64,000 nucleotides of DNA from Brasenia schreberi (lineage: Eukaryota; Streptophyta; Magnoliopsida; Nymphaeales; Cabombaceae): positions 12,381,001 to 12,445,000 of the forward strand of contig JAYKKT010000061.1 of the NCBI GenBank assembly GCA_036023115.1, in the 5' to 3' direction. The notes under the pieces are model-generated. The model was given only the letters and a program-made list of their open reading frames with translations. It was not told the DNA's origin and made no database searches. This document shows positions 11,340-22,323 of the stretch, piece by piece (within the stretch, counting starts at the first letter, position 1; each line of letters opens with the position of its first letter). A program made the position numbers and the translations under genes.

Positions 11340-13234
11340 ATTGATCTTAAAAAAAGGAAACTATATGCTACGATGGATGTTACTTTCCATAAAGACTCGT
11401 TGTTTTATGGTGTTAATAAAAATCAATCATCAAACTTGCCTGTTTTGATTGTACTATTGATTCCACCATTGGAAGAGCCTCATAAGGTTGAAGAGGAAGA
11501 AGAGACTTTGGAAGAAAGAAGATGACAAACGTATTCAAGAGGCGAGAGAAAGATATTCCTCTCAAATCTTAATGCTACCCTAGATCAGAATTCTCGTCTG
11601 AATAAGCTCCTATTCCAACTCAAGTAACTCCTTCAATCTCGTCTAATGATTGTGATAATTTACCTATTGCTCTTCGGAAGGAAAAACGTGAAGCTGTTAG
11701 ATATCCTATACACAACATAGTTTCATATACTAATTATCCAAAAGAGTATGAGTTGTTTGTGATGAATGCAGATAATATCTATATTCCTAAAACATTTGAA
11801 AAGACCGAACAAAATTCAAATCGGAGGACAACTATGAAATAAGAAATTGCAGCATTAGAAAAGAATTAAACTTAGAACTTTCAGATCTACCACCAGAAAG
11901 GAAGAATATGGGCTGCAAGTGGGTGTATACAGTAAAGTTTAAGGCTAATGAACAAATAAAAATATACAAGACAAAATTAGTAGTTAAGGGTTATAATCAA
12001 TCATATGGATATTTGCACTTGTTTTAAAAATGAATACCATCGTAATCCTCTTAAGTATAACAGTTAATTAAGGATGGGAACTATGGCAACTGAATGTGAG
12101 AAATGCATTTCTTTAAGGAGATCTTATTGAGGACCTTTACATGGACTTACATCTGGGATATTATCAAGAGAAGATGTCATCAAAAGTATGCAAACTAAAA
12201 AAATTATTTATGGTTTGAAGCAATCACTTAGAGCTTGGTTTGAAAAGTTTAGTAATAGCATTCTTGGTTTGGGTTTCATATGATGCACTAGTGATCACAC
12301 TTTATTTATCAAGCGGGACAAGAAGATTATTCTCTTAATTATATATGTTGATGATATCAATATTACTGGTGATGATATGGAAGGAATTACTTATTTGAAA
12401 AAACAACTACATGCTTTATTTGATTTGAAAAACATAGGAAAATTACACTATTTTCTGGGGATTGAGATTGTTCAAGGAAGGGGTGTTTGTTCTTGAGCTA
12501 AAGAAAGTATATCCTTGATTTATTGAAGGAGACAAAGATAGAAGATTATCAGGTATGCTCTATTCTCATTGAGATTCAAAAGAAATCTGCCGGAAATTCT
12601 AATGAACCTTATGAAGATTATAAAAGATTAGTGGAAAAATTGATATATCTTACAATTATCGGACCCGATATAAGTTTTATGGTCAACTATGTTAGTAGAT
12701 GAATGCATTCACCATCAAGACACCATATAAACATTGTATTTTATATCATCAGATATCTGAAATCATCTATTACCCACGGTTTACCATATTCCCCATATGG
12801 ATCACTTGATATTGAAATTTTTCATATGCTGATTGGGTAGGTTGTACAGATGACAGAAGATCTACTTTAGGGTATATTGTTGTCTGGGAGGTAATGTTGT
12901 TTCATGGAAGAGCAAGAAATAGTCTATTGTGGCTAAATCAAGTGCAGAGACAGAATATCGTGCTATTGCTCTTGGTATGTACGAGGGTTTATAGGTAATA
13001 TCATTAATGGAGGAAATTGGTTTTGAAAGAAATAGTCTGATTAATTTCTTTACTGACAGTAAGGCAACTCTTCAAATAGCCTCCAATCCAGTCCTTCATG
13101 AAAGAACAAAGCACATTGAAGTCGATTGTCACTTCATTCGAGAGAAGGTGTACCAGAAAATATTCAATCTCATCCATGTTCGTTCAGAGAATCAATTGGC
13201 AAATATTCTTACCAAACCAGTGATTGTGAATTGA
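11340..13234 (+). pseudogene. Copia-2 reverse transcriptase and RNase H
   Basis: RT blocks: GCKWVYTVKFKANEQ near 11910, KIIYGLKQS near 12200, the catalytic YVDD box near 12345, and KNIGKLHYFLGIEIV near 12430. RNase H follows, with KSIVAKSSAETEYRA near 12930 and FFTDSKATLQIASNPVLHERT in the open stretch 13007-13234. Multiple stops. The YVDD box is kept. Confidence 0.88.
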
Positions 13235-13295
13235 TTAAAGAAGGCTCTTTGCAAGTTGGGGATTTATATTATTGAAGACCCAACTTGAGGGGGCG

Positions 13296-13573
13296 TGTTG
13301 GAAACAATTAACTCTTATTGTTAATTTTATGTTTTGGGTTGTTTGGAATCTGATCCAATATGAGCCATATGACATCTCTTTTACTTACTAGGAGTAGATT
13401 AATCTTTTAAGTTATAAACGATTATATATACTAACCCTAATTGTAATCTTTTTAAGTGAAATAGAGAGAGAGTGTACGGCTGCACAAGAGGGAGGGGTCG
13501 GTGCCCTGATCACTTTAGTGATGGGGATTTACATGTTTTTTATATGTTTATGTTTTTGGGTTGTTTACCAACA
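13296..13573 (+). repeat. Copia-2 3' LTR
   Basis: 278 bp, TGTTGG to CCAACA, preceded by the purine tract AACTTGAGGGGGCG. Confidence 0.92.
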
Positions 13574-13578
13574 ATCCA

Positions 13579-13694
13579 TGGTATAAAAATCTGATAAAGT
13601 TTTACGATGGCTGTCGGAAGCCTAACACAACCCTCCTCCTTTATCCGGGCTTGGGATAGACTATACAAGGGTGATCCCTTACATGGGCAGAGTT
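13579..13694 (-). other. LINE-1 5' terminal segment
   Basis: About 115 bp ending at the LINE 5' terminus (minus strand starts near AACTCTGCCCATGTAAGG). The same segment forms the 5' end of LINE-3 (about 34500-34613) and LINE-2 (38079-38188), and the head of the short SINE-like copy at 33490-33674. Confidence 0.85.
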
Positions 13695-14336
13695 ACAGAA
13701 ATATTAAATTAAGTAGGAATAAATTTATGAACAATAGAAAAATTAGCATAGACCTCAACTTTTGATTTTATTAAGTAGACGATTATAAGATGCGTACAAT
13801 CATTAATAAATGAGACAAAGTACTTCTGAGTCTCTGACCAAGAAAAATGTAATAGGACTGAGACCCCGTATGTTAGAATGAAGAAGTTCAACAGGTTGGG
13901 ACCTCCTAGACTCACGTGAGGGATAAGGTGCTCTTTGGTGCTTCTCAAGTTGGCACACTTCACATTAAAAAGAAAATTTGTTTAGCTCTACTCTAAGGTA
14001 TAGAAAAACGTAGTGGAACTTTAACGCAGGCAGATGACCTAAACGACAATGCTAAAGTTGGATCTCAGCATCTTGAGTAATTGCAGTAGTACCATAATAT
14101 GCAATATATTGGAAGTTGTCTTATAGGATATATAATTCTCTTCGGAGACTACCACAACAAAAGATTTTCCTCGTCTTTAGATCCTGAAATACACAGTCAG
14201 TGAAATTAATTGTCACACTACAATTTAGTGTATGTGTTAAAGAACCGACTAAAAGAAGGTTTATAGGAAAGCGAGGAACATGATAGATTGACTTTAAATA
14301 TGTAAAACATGTGGGTACATTTTCCTGTCCAATCAT

Positions 14337-14815
14337 ATATATTAAATGTTCATCGTGTTACACAAAAAGAAATTTAAAAAATGAAATGAACAAAGTTTTT
14401 GACTTGTTATGGGGTATAAATCTAGAATTTAAGTCTATAAAGATCAACATCCTAGCCCATGAAGAACTTCCTTCACTTGGCACATTCTATTCTTTATTGA
14501 TTCAAGAAGAATATCGCAAAAATATGGAGAATGACTGTATTAATACCACTGAACAACATGCACAACAAAGTAGAGGAAAAACCTCACAATATCGTGAAAG
14601 AGGTGGACAACACAATAGACATAGACGTGGCCGTTTCTATTCTGATGAGAAAGATAAAATAGTGTGTTTTCATTATGGGAAACTAATACACTAAAGAGAA
14701 AATTGCTGAGAATTATATATTCGGCGAGAATTTTATAGACCAAGGAACAATTATGTCCATATTGCTGAAAGTTTCATACCTAACACAGATGGTTTTCAAG
14801 AACTTATTAAGAGGA
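14337..14815 (+). pseudogene. Inverted gag segment
   Basis: Plus-strand gag sequence (NKVFDLLWGINLEFKSIKI, then a GGQHNRHRRGRFYSDEK stretch and the knuckle-like CFHYGKLIH) flanked on both sides by minus-strand parts of the same element. The blocks match Copia-1 gag 7690-7990 in reverse orientation. The simplest reading is an inversion of about 480 bp within an integrated copy. Confidence 0.85.
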
Positions 14816-15475
14816 GCTATATTCTTTTTTCCCGGAATAAGCTTCAAAAACTACACACCAAATTTCATGAGCGGATTCAAGAAACATAAAAGTTTTTGCT
14901 ATTGTTGAAATCATAAAAGTAACCAAGATGATATCAAGGCGTCTTCTCTTCGCCAACTAGCATACTGTGAATCATGTGTGACTGAACATGGAGTTTTTCT
15001 TATGAAGTGAGCCCATCTCCCTCTTGCTATTACCGCCAACTCCACTGACCTTAACCATTTCAAATAATTTTTGCATGTAATTTTGTAGATGTGATCGGAA
15101 AATTTTAACTTTTTCGTTTGTCGAATGTTAGAAATTTCGAAAGAGGTTTCAATCCCTTTTCCTTTACCAGCCATTTGTATATAAATTTGTTCAATAAAAA
15201 ATTTATGGCTAACAATCTGCGACACACGCAGAATAAGTCTTCACACACCTGCACAGTCTGCATCACACGTGAAATCTGACCTTGCAGAGTCTACGTCACA
15301 CACAAAACGTCTTCTCCCTCGATGGTTGTGGCTAATGAACAATATTTTTCACTGAAACTTGTTGTAAATCAATCTACACCTTTTCTTTATGCTGTCAATC
15401 ATTTTTTTTAGTACACCTTTTCTTTATGCTGTCAATCATTTTTTTTCTTCTAAAAAATTCAATCTTAATGTCTTA

Positions 15476-15720
15476 TAGTCTGTGATACCAAGTTATAAAC
15501 TTGCAATTGATAAGAAAATAACAAGAAACTTATAAGATTCGGCAAATTCGAGACATCCATCCAATCTGGCAATGACTTGAAGTCGGCGCCAACACACAAT
15601 TGTCTTTCTCCTCTTTTCTTAACTACTAAACATAACCCTAATCTCTTATTTATAATCACAATTTAACTTGAATGACTAATTTACCCTTATTACTAATTAA
15701 GTACTATTGATTAGACAAAA
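15476..15720 (-). repeat. LTR and primer binding site of the inverted copia fragment
   Basis: The minus strand reads TGGTATCACAGAC at 15476-15488, a diverged tRNA-iMet primer site, followed by an LTR-like stretch with a TATA-like box and the ccctaatctcttatttata motif shared with the other copia LTRs. The outer boundary near 15720 is approximate. Confidence 0.65.
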
Positions 15721-16735
15721 CATAAAATATATCAGAGACCCGATTCCAATCTCTAAGAGAGATAACATAGAGCATGTGAAATGCATAATGTTTGGCTCTT
15801 TTATGAGCAGCCTGTACTTACCCACTAGTAGAATATCTGCAGTAAAGTTGGATAGAGTGGTATTTGCACTGTACAAGTTGGAGCAAACCTTAAGAACCAT
15901 TATTTGTTGTGGAAATCAGTACATCATGCCTCCTGCACTGGTTTAACCTCTTTTTTGTACACTATCTTTATGATTGACACTCTACAAGTATTGGTCGGAC
16001 TGGCAACATTATGATTCACCTCCTATAATACGCTCCACTAGTATTGGTCGGATTGGCAACACTATGATTCACCTCCTGCAATACGCTCCACTAGTATTGG
16101 TCGGACTGGCAACATTATGGTTCACCTCCTGCAATACTCTTCAAAATATAGCTTGACTTTGAGGAATATAACATGCTCAGAGCATATCCTTACTTGATCC
16201 TTTCTGTGAAGGTGAGTGTTGTAGATATGCACATTCTTTCTCCGTAGGATCCAGTTTATTCATGGAATGGCAAGATGATGGTTGTGAAATTCTTACAACC
16301 ATGATATGGAATATATAAAGATTTAGAAGGACTTATGAGCCAGCATACTCGTCACCTTCAATAGGGGCTGTATTTGGTCTCATTCATTTATAGACTAACT
16401 TATCTTAAGCTTCGTCTTTTCGATACTTCTTTTGAGAGCCCAAATTTTGTGCTCCTCTCAACATTTCTGTATAGACAAGCTTATGTCAAGACCTTCACTT
16501 TGTTTAGAGGGCAAAGATTTTGAACTATATAGCATACTTCCTCAGCAGCCAGGGCATCTGCACCGATTCCTTTAATCTTCACAAATATTACCAGCAGCCT
16601 CTTCTTAGGAAAACAACCTCTTTCTTCTTTAGGTGCGTTTTGTACCAAAATATCATGTTTCATTGACCTTTTTGCATATCTTAGTCAAGGAGATACGATC
16701 AATCAGACAAAATCATATTTACATCAAGTTGTATC
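15721..16735. other. Unidentified low-copy region
   Basis: No transposon hallmarks. The plus strand 15707-15946 is open for 79 codons (IRDPIPISKRDNIEHVKC and RISAVKLDRVVFALYKLEQ), looking like decayed coding sequence, but I do not recognise the family. A minisatellite follows. The minus strand 16663-16481 is open for 60 codons (PKEERGCFPKKRLLVIFVKI). Copia-3 has inserted at 16735. This may be an old gene remnant. Confidence 0.4.
15987..16138. repeat. 53-bp minisatellite, about 2.9 copies
   Basis: Units start at 15987, 16040 and 16093 with agtattggtcgg and contain ggcaacattatgattcacc. Copies differ at a few positions. The period (53) is not a multiple of three, so it is not a protein repeat. 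Confidence 0.95.
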
Positions 16736-17023
16736 TATTAGAAATCAAACATTCATTAATCAATATAAAAGAACTTACAACCCCAAACTGCTCAAAACCC
16801 AAAAACGGCCCACTTCTGAGTGCCGATCTGTTTCTCTTAATCATTATGACCTAAACCCTAATGACTCCTATAAATACCTTGTTTAACTTGAATTCCTAAT
16901 ATACCCCTAATAGGTATTACCTATTACTAAGATGACACAAGACCAAAATAACGTACATATGCACTTACACGACCCAATATTTCTTACAAGACTATTAATT
17001 TATTTCATTAGCATTCCTTAACA
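16736..17023 (-). repeat. Copia-3 3' LTR
   Basis: 288 bp from tattagaaatc to ccttaaca. It contains a tcctataaatacc TATA-like element and is followed by the purine tract (17024-17036) inside. Confidence 0.9.
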
Positions 17024-17030
17024 CTACCCC

Positions 17031-18750
17031 TCAAGTTGGGTGAAGGATGTTAATAACACACAACTTTGATAATGTTTCGTTTAGTTGCCTGCTGGTAGTA
17101 GCTTTAGTTACGAAATCAACTCTCTGCTTGATAAATTGAACATACTCTAGCTTGAATTCTTGATTTGATATCTTCTCTCTGATGAAGTGGCAGTCAATTT
17201 CTATATGTTTGGTTCTTTCATGATAAACTGGATTAGAAGCCATCTGAATTGTTGCACTGCTATCACAATATAGTGGTATATGATGATTAAATATAAATCC
17301 CAGTTCACTAATCAACGAAGATATCCATTTTCCTTCACATAGCTAGTGTTATAGCTCTGTATTCAGCTTCTGTTGTAGATCTTGCAACCACTGTCTGTTT
17401 TTTACTTTTTCAAGATACAATGTTACCGCTGAGTAAAGTAACATAGCCTGTAGTCGATTTTCTGTCATCATATGAACCAGCCCAGTCTGCATCAGAATAG
17501 ATTTCAATGTCCAAATTTGATGATTTTGAATAGAGTAAACCCATTCCTGAAGTTGATTTAAGATATCGGAGAATTCTATACACAACATCCATTTGATTCT
17601 TGGTTGGTGAATGCATATACCTGCTCATAATCCCAACTGCATAAGTAATGTCTGGCCTAGTAATAGTCAAATATATGAGTTTACCAACCAGCTTCTGATA
17701 TTTATGAATATCTTTGAACTCTTCACTGTCATCATAAAAAAAATTCTGATTTACTTCCATAGGGATGTCACTCGGTTTACACTCAATCATATTTGTTTCT
17801 TCAAGAAGATCCATTAAGTACTTTCTCTGAGTTAAGAAAATACCTCTGGTAGAATAGAGAACTTCTATGCCAAAAAAATAGTGGAGTCGACCCAAATCTT
17901 TAATATCAAATAATTTATGAAGATTCATTTTCAATCTTGATATTTTTTCAAGATCATCTCATGTGACAATAATGTCATCAACATAAACAACCAGAATGGA
18001 TATTTTTGTTCTTTTCTTAAAGAATATTGTATGATCATTAAGACTTCTACTGTATCCCAAACTGCAAACTGCTTTGCTGAATTTATCAAACCAAGCTCTA
18101 GGAGACTGTTTCAGCCCATATATTGCTTTGTTGAGTTTACACATTCTAATAGGAGATAAAAAAATTCTGGTCATCCCTAGAGGTAGTTCCATATACACCT
18201 CTTCATTTAAATCTCCCTATAAGAAAGTGTTTTTAACATCTAGTTGTCATAGATCCCATCCTAAATTTGCTACCATACTGAGAAGTATTCTAATTGAAGT
18301 GAGTTTAGCCAAAGGTGCAAACGTTTCTGTATAATCAATGTCATATGACTGACTGTATCCTTTAGCAACCAATCTGGCTTTATATCTCTCCACAGTTTCA
18401 TCTGTCTTATATTTAATAGTGAACACTCACTTGCATCCTATAATATTTCTATCAGAAGGTAGCTGTGTGATGGTCCATGTGTTGTTTTTCACCAGTGCAT
18501 TCAATTCTTCTTCAATTGCAGCTTTCCATAAGAGACACTTGATTGTTTCTTCAAACTTCGAAGGGATCTTATGCTTCTCAGCATTCATAACAAATCTTTG
18601 ATAATTCTGAGAAGTGTTGGCATATGAAGTATAATTAGAGATTGGATACCGTGTACGTGTACGCTTATCTTTGCGAACAGCAATAAGAATATCCAGGTTA
18701 TTGTCCACTTGCACTTGAGGATTTGGTTTAGGGAAATCTCTGTAGTACAT
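17031..18750 (-). pseudogene. Copia-3 reverse transcriptase and RNase H
   Basis: 18750-18427 is the linker and RT start (TRYPISNYTSYANTSQNY, KNNTWTITQLPSDRNIIG). 18198-17959 is the RT core with KLNKAIYGLKQSPRAW and YVDD, ending in a stop just after DDIIVT. 17934-17410 continues in the expected order (DLGRLHYFFGIEVLYS, DITYAVGIMSRYMHSPT, YSDADWAGSYDDRKST). 17315-17031 is the RNase H end (YCDSSATIQMASNPVYHERT). The 174-codon open stretch is the longest intact pol piece of this element. Stops near 18210 and 17950 break it. Confidence 0.9.
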
Positions 18751-18830
18751 GGTTCTTCAGAGTAAACAATCTTCTGTTGTCCTTTCTTTTACTTTAAAAT
18801 TTCTTTTGATTGTTGTGCTTTCTCACTCAG

Positions 18831-19021
18831 ACTCCGCCCATGTAAGGGATCACCCTTGCATTGCCGGTCCCAAGCCCGGATAAAGGAGGAGGGTTGTGTT
18901 AGGCTTCCGACAGCCAGCGTAAAACTTCGTCGGATTTTTATAACATGGATTACAAAAATTATGAGCATTGTTTTGGGGACGTGTTGCAGAGCCCGAATGC
19001 AGTAAGAAGTAAGCAAGGGCT
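18831..19021 (+). mobile_element. RTE LINE 5' end fragment inside Copia-3
   Basis: Plus-strand copy of the first about 190 bases of the local RTE LINE (from ACTCCGCCCATGTAAGG to GAAGTAAGCAAGGGC), matching LINE-3 34613-34400 in reverse. Unlike normal LINE insertions, which lose the 5' end, this one keeps the 5' end and lacks the 3' end. It replaces the integrase carboxyl end of Copia-3, so insertion was coupled to a deletion. Confidence 0.85.
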
Positions 19022-19870
19022 ATGAGATAAATAGCAGTAAGGAAAGCTTCTCTCTAGTAGAATTTAGGAACATTATTTTAGAGTAGGAGAGTTCTCGCAA
19101 CCTCCAAAATATGACGATTTTTTTGCTCAGTAATCCATTTTGCTGGGGTATATAAGGACAGGTAGTTTGATGAACAATCCCCTATGATTGTAAGTAGTCT
19201 TGTAACTGAGTCCCAATGTATTCTCCCCCATTATCTGATCGAAGAATTTTAACAGAAGCATTGAATTGAGTACAAATAAATTTATGCACTATGCAAAAAA
19301 TAGAGGAAACTTCAGATTTTGATTTTATTAAGTAAACGATTGTAAGACGTGTATAATCATCAATAAAGGAGACAAAATACTTATGACCAAACAAAGAAGT
19401 GACAGGACTTGGACCCCATATATCACAATGAACAAGTTCAAAAGGTATAGACCTCCGAGAATCACTTAAAGATAAGCTCTTTGATGTTTTCCGAGCTAAC
19501 AGACTTGACATTCAAACTGAAATTTATTTGACTGGACTCTAAGTTGAGGGATAACATATGGAATTTTAGACACAGGGAGATGACCCAGACGACAATGTCA
19601 AAGACTAAGATCTGCATCTGGAGCTGTTGCTGCGGAACTACTGTAAGAAGTCGAAGGGTGAGGCTGATCTTCAAGAATGTATAATCATTTCTGGAGTTTA
19701 CCATGTCCAAAGATTTTTCCCGTCTTCAGATATTGAAAAATACAACCAGTAGGATGAAAACTTACACAACAGTCCAGGGTGCGAGTTAAAGAGCTAACTG
19801 AAAGAAGATTCATCGAAAAACTGGGCACATGATATGTAGATTGTAAATTTGAAAAACAGGACACTTGATA
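19022..19870 (-). pseudogene. Copia-3 integrase
   Basis: Pre-integrase part (STYHVPSFSMNLLSV, then CRLGHLPVSK with the first His replaced) and integrase core: CDIWGPSPVTSLFGHKYF, RSDNGGEYIGTQLQDYL. Both catalytic Asp codons are visible. The carboxyl end after AVYLI is lost at the LINE fragment junction. Stops are frequent. Confidence 0.85.
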
Positions 19871-19873
19871 ATT

Positions 19874-20473
19874 TCAGAAAGTAGAATGAATAAGTTCACA
19901 ACTTCCAACCAGTATACCCCACAATAAATCAAATACTTTCTTCTTTTCAATCTCATAATTTCTTTCATTATAACAAGCCGAACACTTGATATTCGTATAA
20001 TAGAGGAGTTCATCCCAAAGACCGTGAAGATCTGTATAATATTCACTGATAGACCGAGTAGCTTGTTTGCATTTTCTGATTCTTTCTAGTATCTCATATT
20101 CTTTTGCAACATTTTTCTTTCGAGAATAAGCTTCTACCACTGCACACCAAATCTCATGAACAGATTCTAAAAACATAAAAGTTTTGACAATTGATGGAAT
20201 CATCGACTATAGTAACCAAGATGATATCAAGGCATCTTCTCTTTTCTAGGTAGGAAACAGAGTATCATGAGGCTTTGGAATTGGAGTGTGACCCATTAGA
20301 TGTGCCCATCTCCCCCTTGCTACAATAGCTAGTTCCACAAATTAGGCCCATTCCAAGTAATTTCGACCATCTAATTTGGTTGTAGTAATCTGGAAATTTT
20401 CTGTTTTGTCCAGCGAACAAGATTGTTCTCCTGTATGAAAGGAACTTTCAATCCCTTTACCTTTGCTAGCCAT
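19874..20473 (-). pseudogene. Copia-3 gag, truncated
   Basis: ATG at 20473 (MASKGKGIESSF). Blocks include KREDALIS, SMIPSIVKTFMFLES, EIWCAVVEAYSRKKN and KKKVFDLLWGI. Sequence then jumps directly to protease/pre-integrase material, so the zinc knuckle and protease active site are absent. Confidence 0.85.
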
Positions 20474-20978
20474 AGATTTAAAAAAAAACTTTATCTATGC
20501 TCCCTTTCTGAAATCGGATTCTTGGAAGTTGTGAACTAGAATGAATAAGATCGTCTTCTTCAAATCTGGATTTAATCGATTTCTTGAATAAAGCAAAGGC
20601 TGCCGTTTTCAGTCGGCAAGAAACCACAAGTGTTAAATCGTGAATGGATGAATCTGTCCAGGAGGATAAATCGTGAATAATCACTGTTCAGGGCCTTCTT
20701 TAATAATGATTACTCACTAAAACAATGCCCATTAATGAATCTAAAACTGAATCAACGTACCCAATCAAAAGTAGGGCACCAAAAAAATATGAATAAATTT
20801 GTGCCGATTTCACCAAAAAAAAATTATGTGCTATTTCTGCTCCAATAGGATTCCAAAGTCCAGAAATTCTCTTTTTATCAAAACAAAATTGATCGAACTC
20901 TTCTTCAGATCTCTTACCTCACAAATGCTAAGATTAGAGCAGATTCTTGGCTTAAAAAAATGATTTTAGGGCCTTTTA

Positions 20979-20991
20979 GGCTCTGATACCA
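20979..20991 (-). other. Copia-3 primer binding site
   Basis: The minus strand reads TGGTATCAGAGCC, a perfect match to the tRNA-iMet primer site, adjacent to the 5' LTR. Confidence 0.93.
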
Positions 20992-21302
20992 TATTAGAAA
21001 TCAAACATTCATTAATCAATATAAAAGAACTTACAATAGGTTGTCGATTGGAGGCATTTTCCCAAACTGCTCAAAACCCAAAAACGGCCCACTTCTGGCT
21101 GCCGATCTGTTTCTCTTAATCATTATGACCTAAACCCTAATGACTCCTATAAATATCTTGTCTAACTTGAATTCCTAATATACCCCTAATAAGTATTACC
21201 TATTACTAAGATGATACAAGACCAAAATAACGTACATATGCACTTACACGACCCAGTATTTCTTACAAGACTATTAATTTATTTCATTAGCATTCCTTAA
21301 TA
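20992..21302 (-). repeat. Copia-3 5' LTR
   Basis: 311 bp, with 29 extra bases near 21035-21063 compared with the other LTR. Its outer end reads AATA where the partner has AACA. Confidence 0.9.
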
Positions 21303-21307
21303 GTATC

Positions 21308-21574
21308 AAGTACAAAGTGTTCTTTCTGAAGGAGAAGTACAAAGTTATTTACAGTCTCATGTAGACTTGAAATTTTTATACTCATGAATGCATTGAAATC
21401 TGATGATAAGTAAAATTATCTATTTTCATTGCGAGCACTTGAGCCATAATTTGTTCTCCACTATATTTAACCATTTTTATACTCATGCATGAGTTTAGTT
21501 GATCAAATCACCTCACAAATGTATTAAAATGGTAGACTTTGTTCTGCACTATAGTAACCATTTTATACTCGTGT
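21308..21574. repeat. Degenerate tandem repeat, left of hAT-B1
   Basis: Repeated units begin ttttatactcatg or ttttatactcgtg (near 21375, 21474, 21561), and the array resumes after hAT-B1 at about 25303 with gttttagttgatct matching gtttagttgatca here. hAT-B1 therefore inserted inside the array. Confidence 0.55.
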
Positions 21575-22263
21575 TCTATGTCACACAGACACCTTTAGGA
21601 GGTGAAGTGTCTGGCCCGACATGGGTGCGACACCGACACGGTTAATGTGTCGAGGCATAAAAATGGGTGTGGTCAACGTGTCAGGGCTCATTTTCGTCTG
21701 TTTTTTTAGGTCATGAGTATAAAACGCTGCTCTTGCTCGCATGCGATTCAGCGCGTTCCTCTTGCCCACACGCGAACCTTCCACTCTCAGATGACAGGAG
21801 AAAGGACCGGCAATTCTCTGGCGATTCATGGCTCTTTCTACGCATCTGATGGATGAACTCCAGCAGAACTGAAATCCAGCAACTCCTGCCCCCTAGCTCT
21901 GTCTTGCTTTATGATTGCGCACTTACCCACTTTCTTTTTCTTTCGATCGATCAACCAGTGAATTTTTTTTTTACCGCCATAGCCAAGATTCTTCATCCGC
22001 ATTCCCAACCTTGCAGTGGCCGTGTACGTGTTCCTCCTGCCCGCACGCGATTCGCCTCTTAGAGATGCCGTGAAAGGTGAAAGAAAAAGTCAGGTGCTAA
22101 CTATCACTCTCTTCATATCTTTTTTCCTGTACATGTTTATCAAAGCACATATCAACACACAACCTACTGCAACACATTTATCAGATTCTGCTAAACCGTG
22201 GCTTTTATGTAGCATCCTTTTCATCCATTTTCAAGGGGCACACGTTTATTCATTTGAGGTTGC

Positions 22264-22323
22264 ATTCATTCTTCTAACGTGTTGGACATATACATTCATT
22301 CTTCTAACGTCTTGGACATATAC
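22264..22323. repeat. 30-bp tandem repeat, two copies
   Basis: Units 22264-22293 and 22294-22323, attcattcttctaacg..., one base different. It lies in the 5' leader of hAT-B1. Confidence 0.93.

Larger units (their letters stand above)
10046..13573 (+). mobile_element. Copia-2: gag-less LTR retrotransposon
   Basis: Plus-strand copia of 3528 bp inserted in the LINE-1 5' UTR, with 5-bp target duplication ATCCA (10041-10045 and 13574-13578). The LTRs are strongly diverged (about one base in ten by eye), so it is older than Copia-1. Between the primer binding site and the pre-integrase block only about 175 bases remain: gag and protease are deleted. Integrase, reverse transcriptase and RNase H are recognisable but full of stops. 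It could only have moved with proteins from relatives. Confidence 0.9.
421..13694 (-). mobile_element. LINE-1: RTE-type LINE split by three insertions
   Basis: A minus-strand RTE LINE whose parts lie at 421-1970, 3102-3865, 9410-10045 and 13579-13694. Reading from the right they give the 5' UTR, the AP-like endonuclease, the reverse transcriptase and the C-terminal domain in the proper order. The same order is uninterrupted in LINE-3 at 31080-34613, which serves as a local reference. The 3' end is missing: similarity to LINE-3 stops at about 421, roughly 100 bases short of the terminus. The 5' end (about 13694) abuts a copia integrase fragment, so LINE-1 probably inserted into that older copia element, whose left half has since been lost. 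Confidence 0.85.
13695..15720 (-). mobile_element. Copia fragment with an internal inversion
   Basis: Remains of a copia element related to Copia-1. Minus strand: integrase pieces (13709-13963, DCTHLIIVYLIKSK) and the protease/pre-integrase block (14121-14336, SIYHVPRFPINLLLV). From about 14337 to 14815 the gag middle, including a zinc knuckle, is on the plus strand. Then gag amino end returns to the minus strand (14911-15225, MAGKGKGIETSFEIS). An LTR with adjacent primer binding site is at the right end. Only one LTR is visible; the left end is cut at the LINE-1 junction. No reverse transcriptase is present. Confidence 0.82.
16736..21302 (-). mobile_element. Copia-3: LTR retrotransposon lacking protease
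   Basis: Minus-strand copia of 4567 bp with 5-bp target duplication GTATC (16731-16735 and 21303-21307). LTRs are 288 and 311 bp and differ by under ten substitutions plus a 29-bp indel. The gag carboxyl end and the protease are deleted (junction near 19860-19920), and a LINE 5' fragment (18831-19021) replaces the end of integrase. Reverse transcriptase and RNase H are fairly well kept. A non-autonomous element. Confidence 0.92.
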
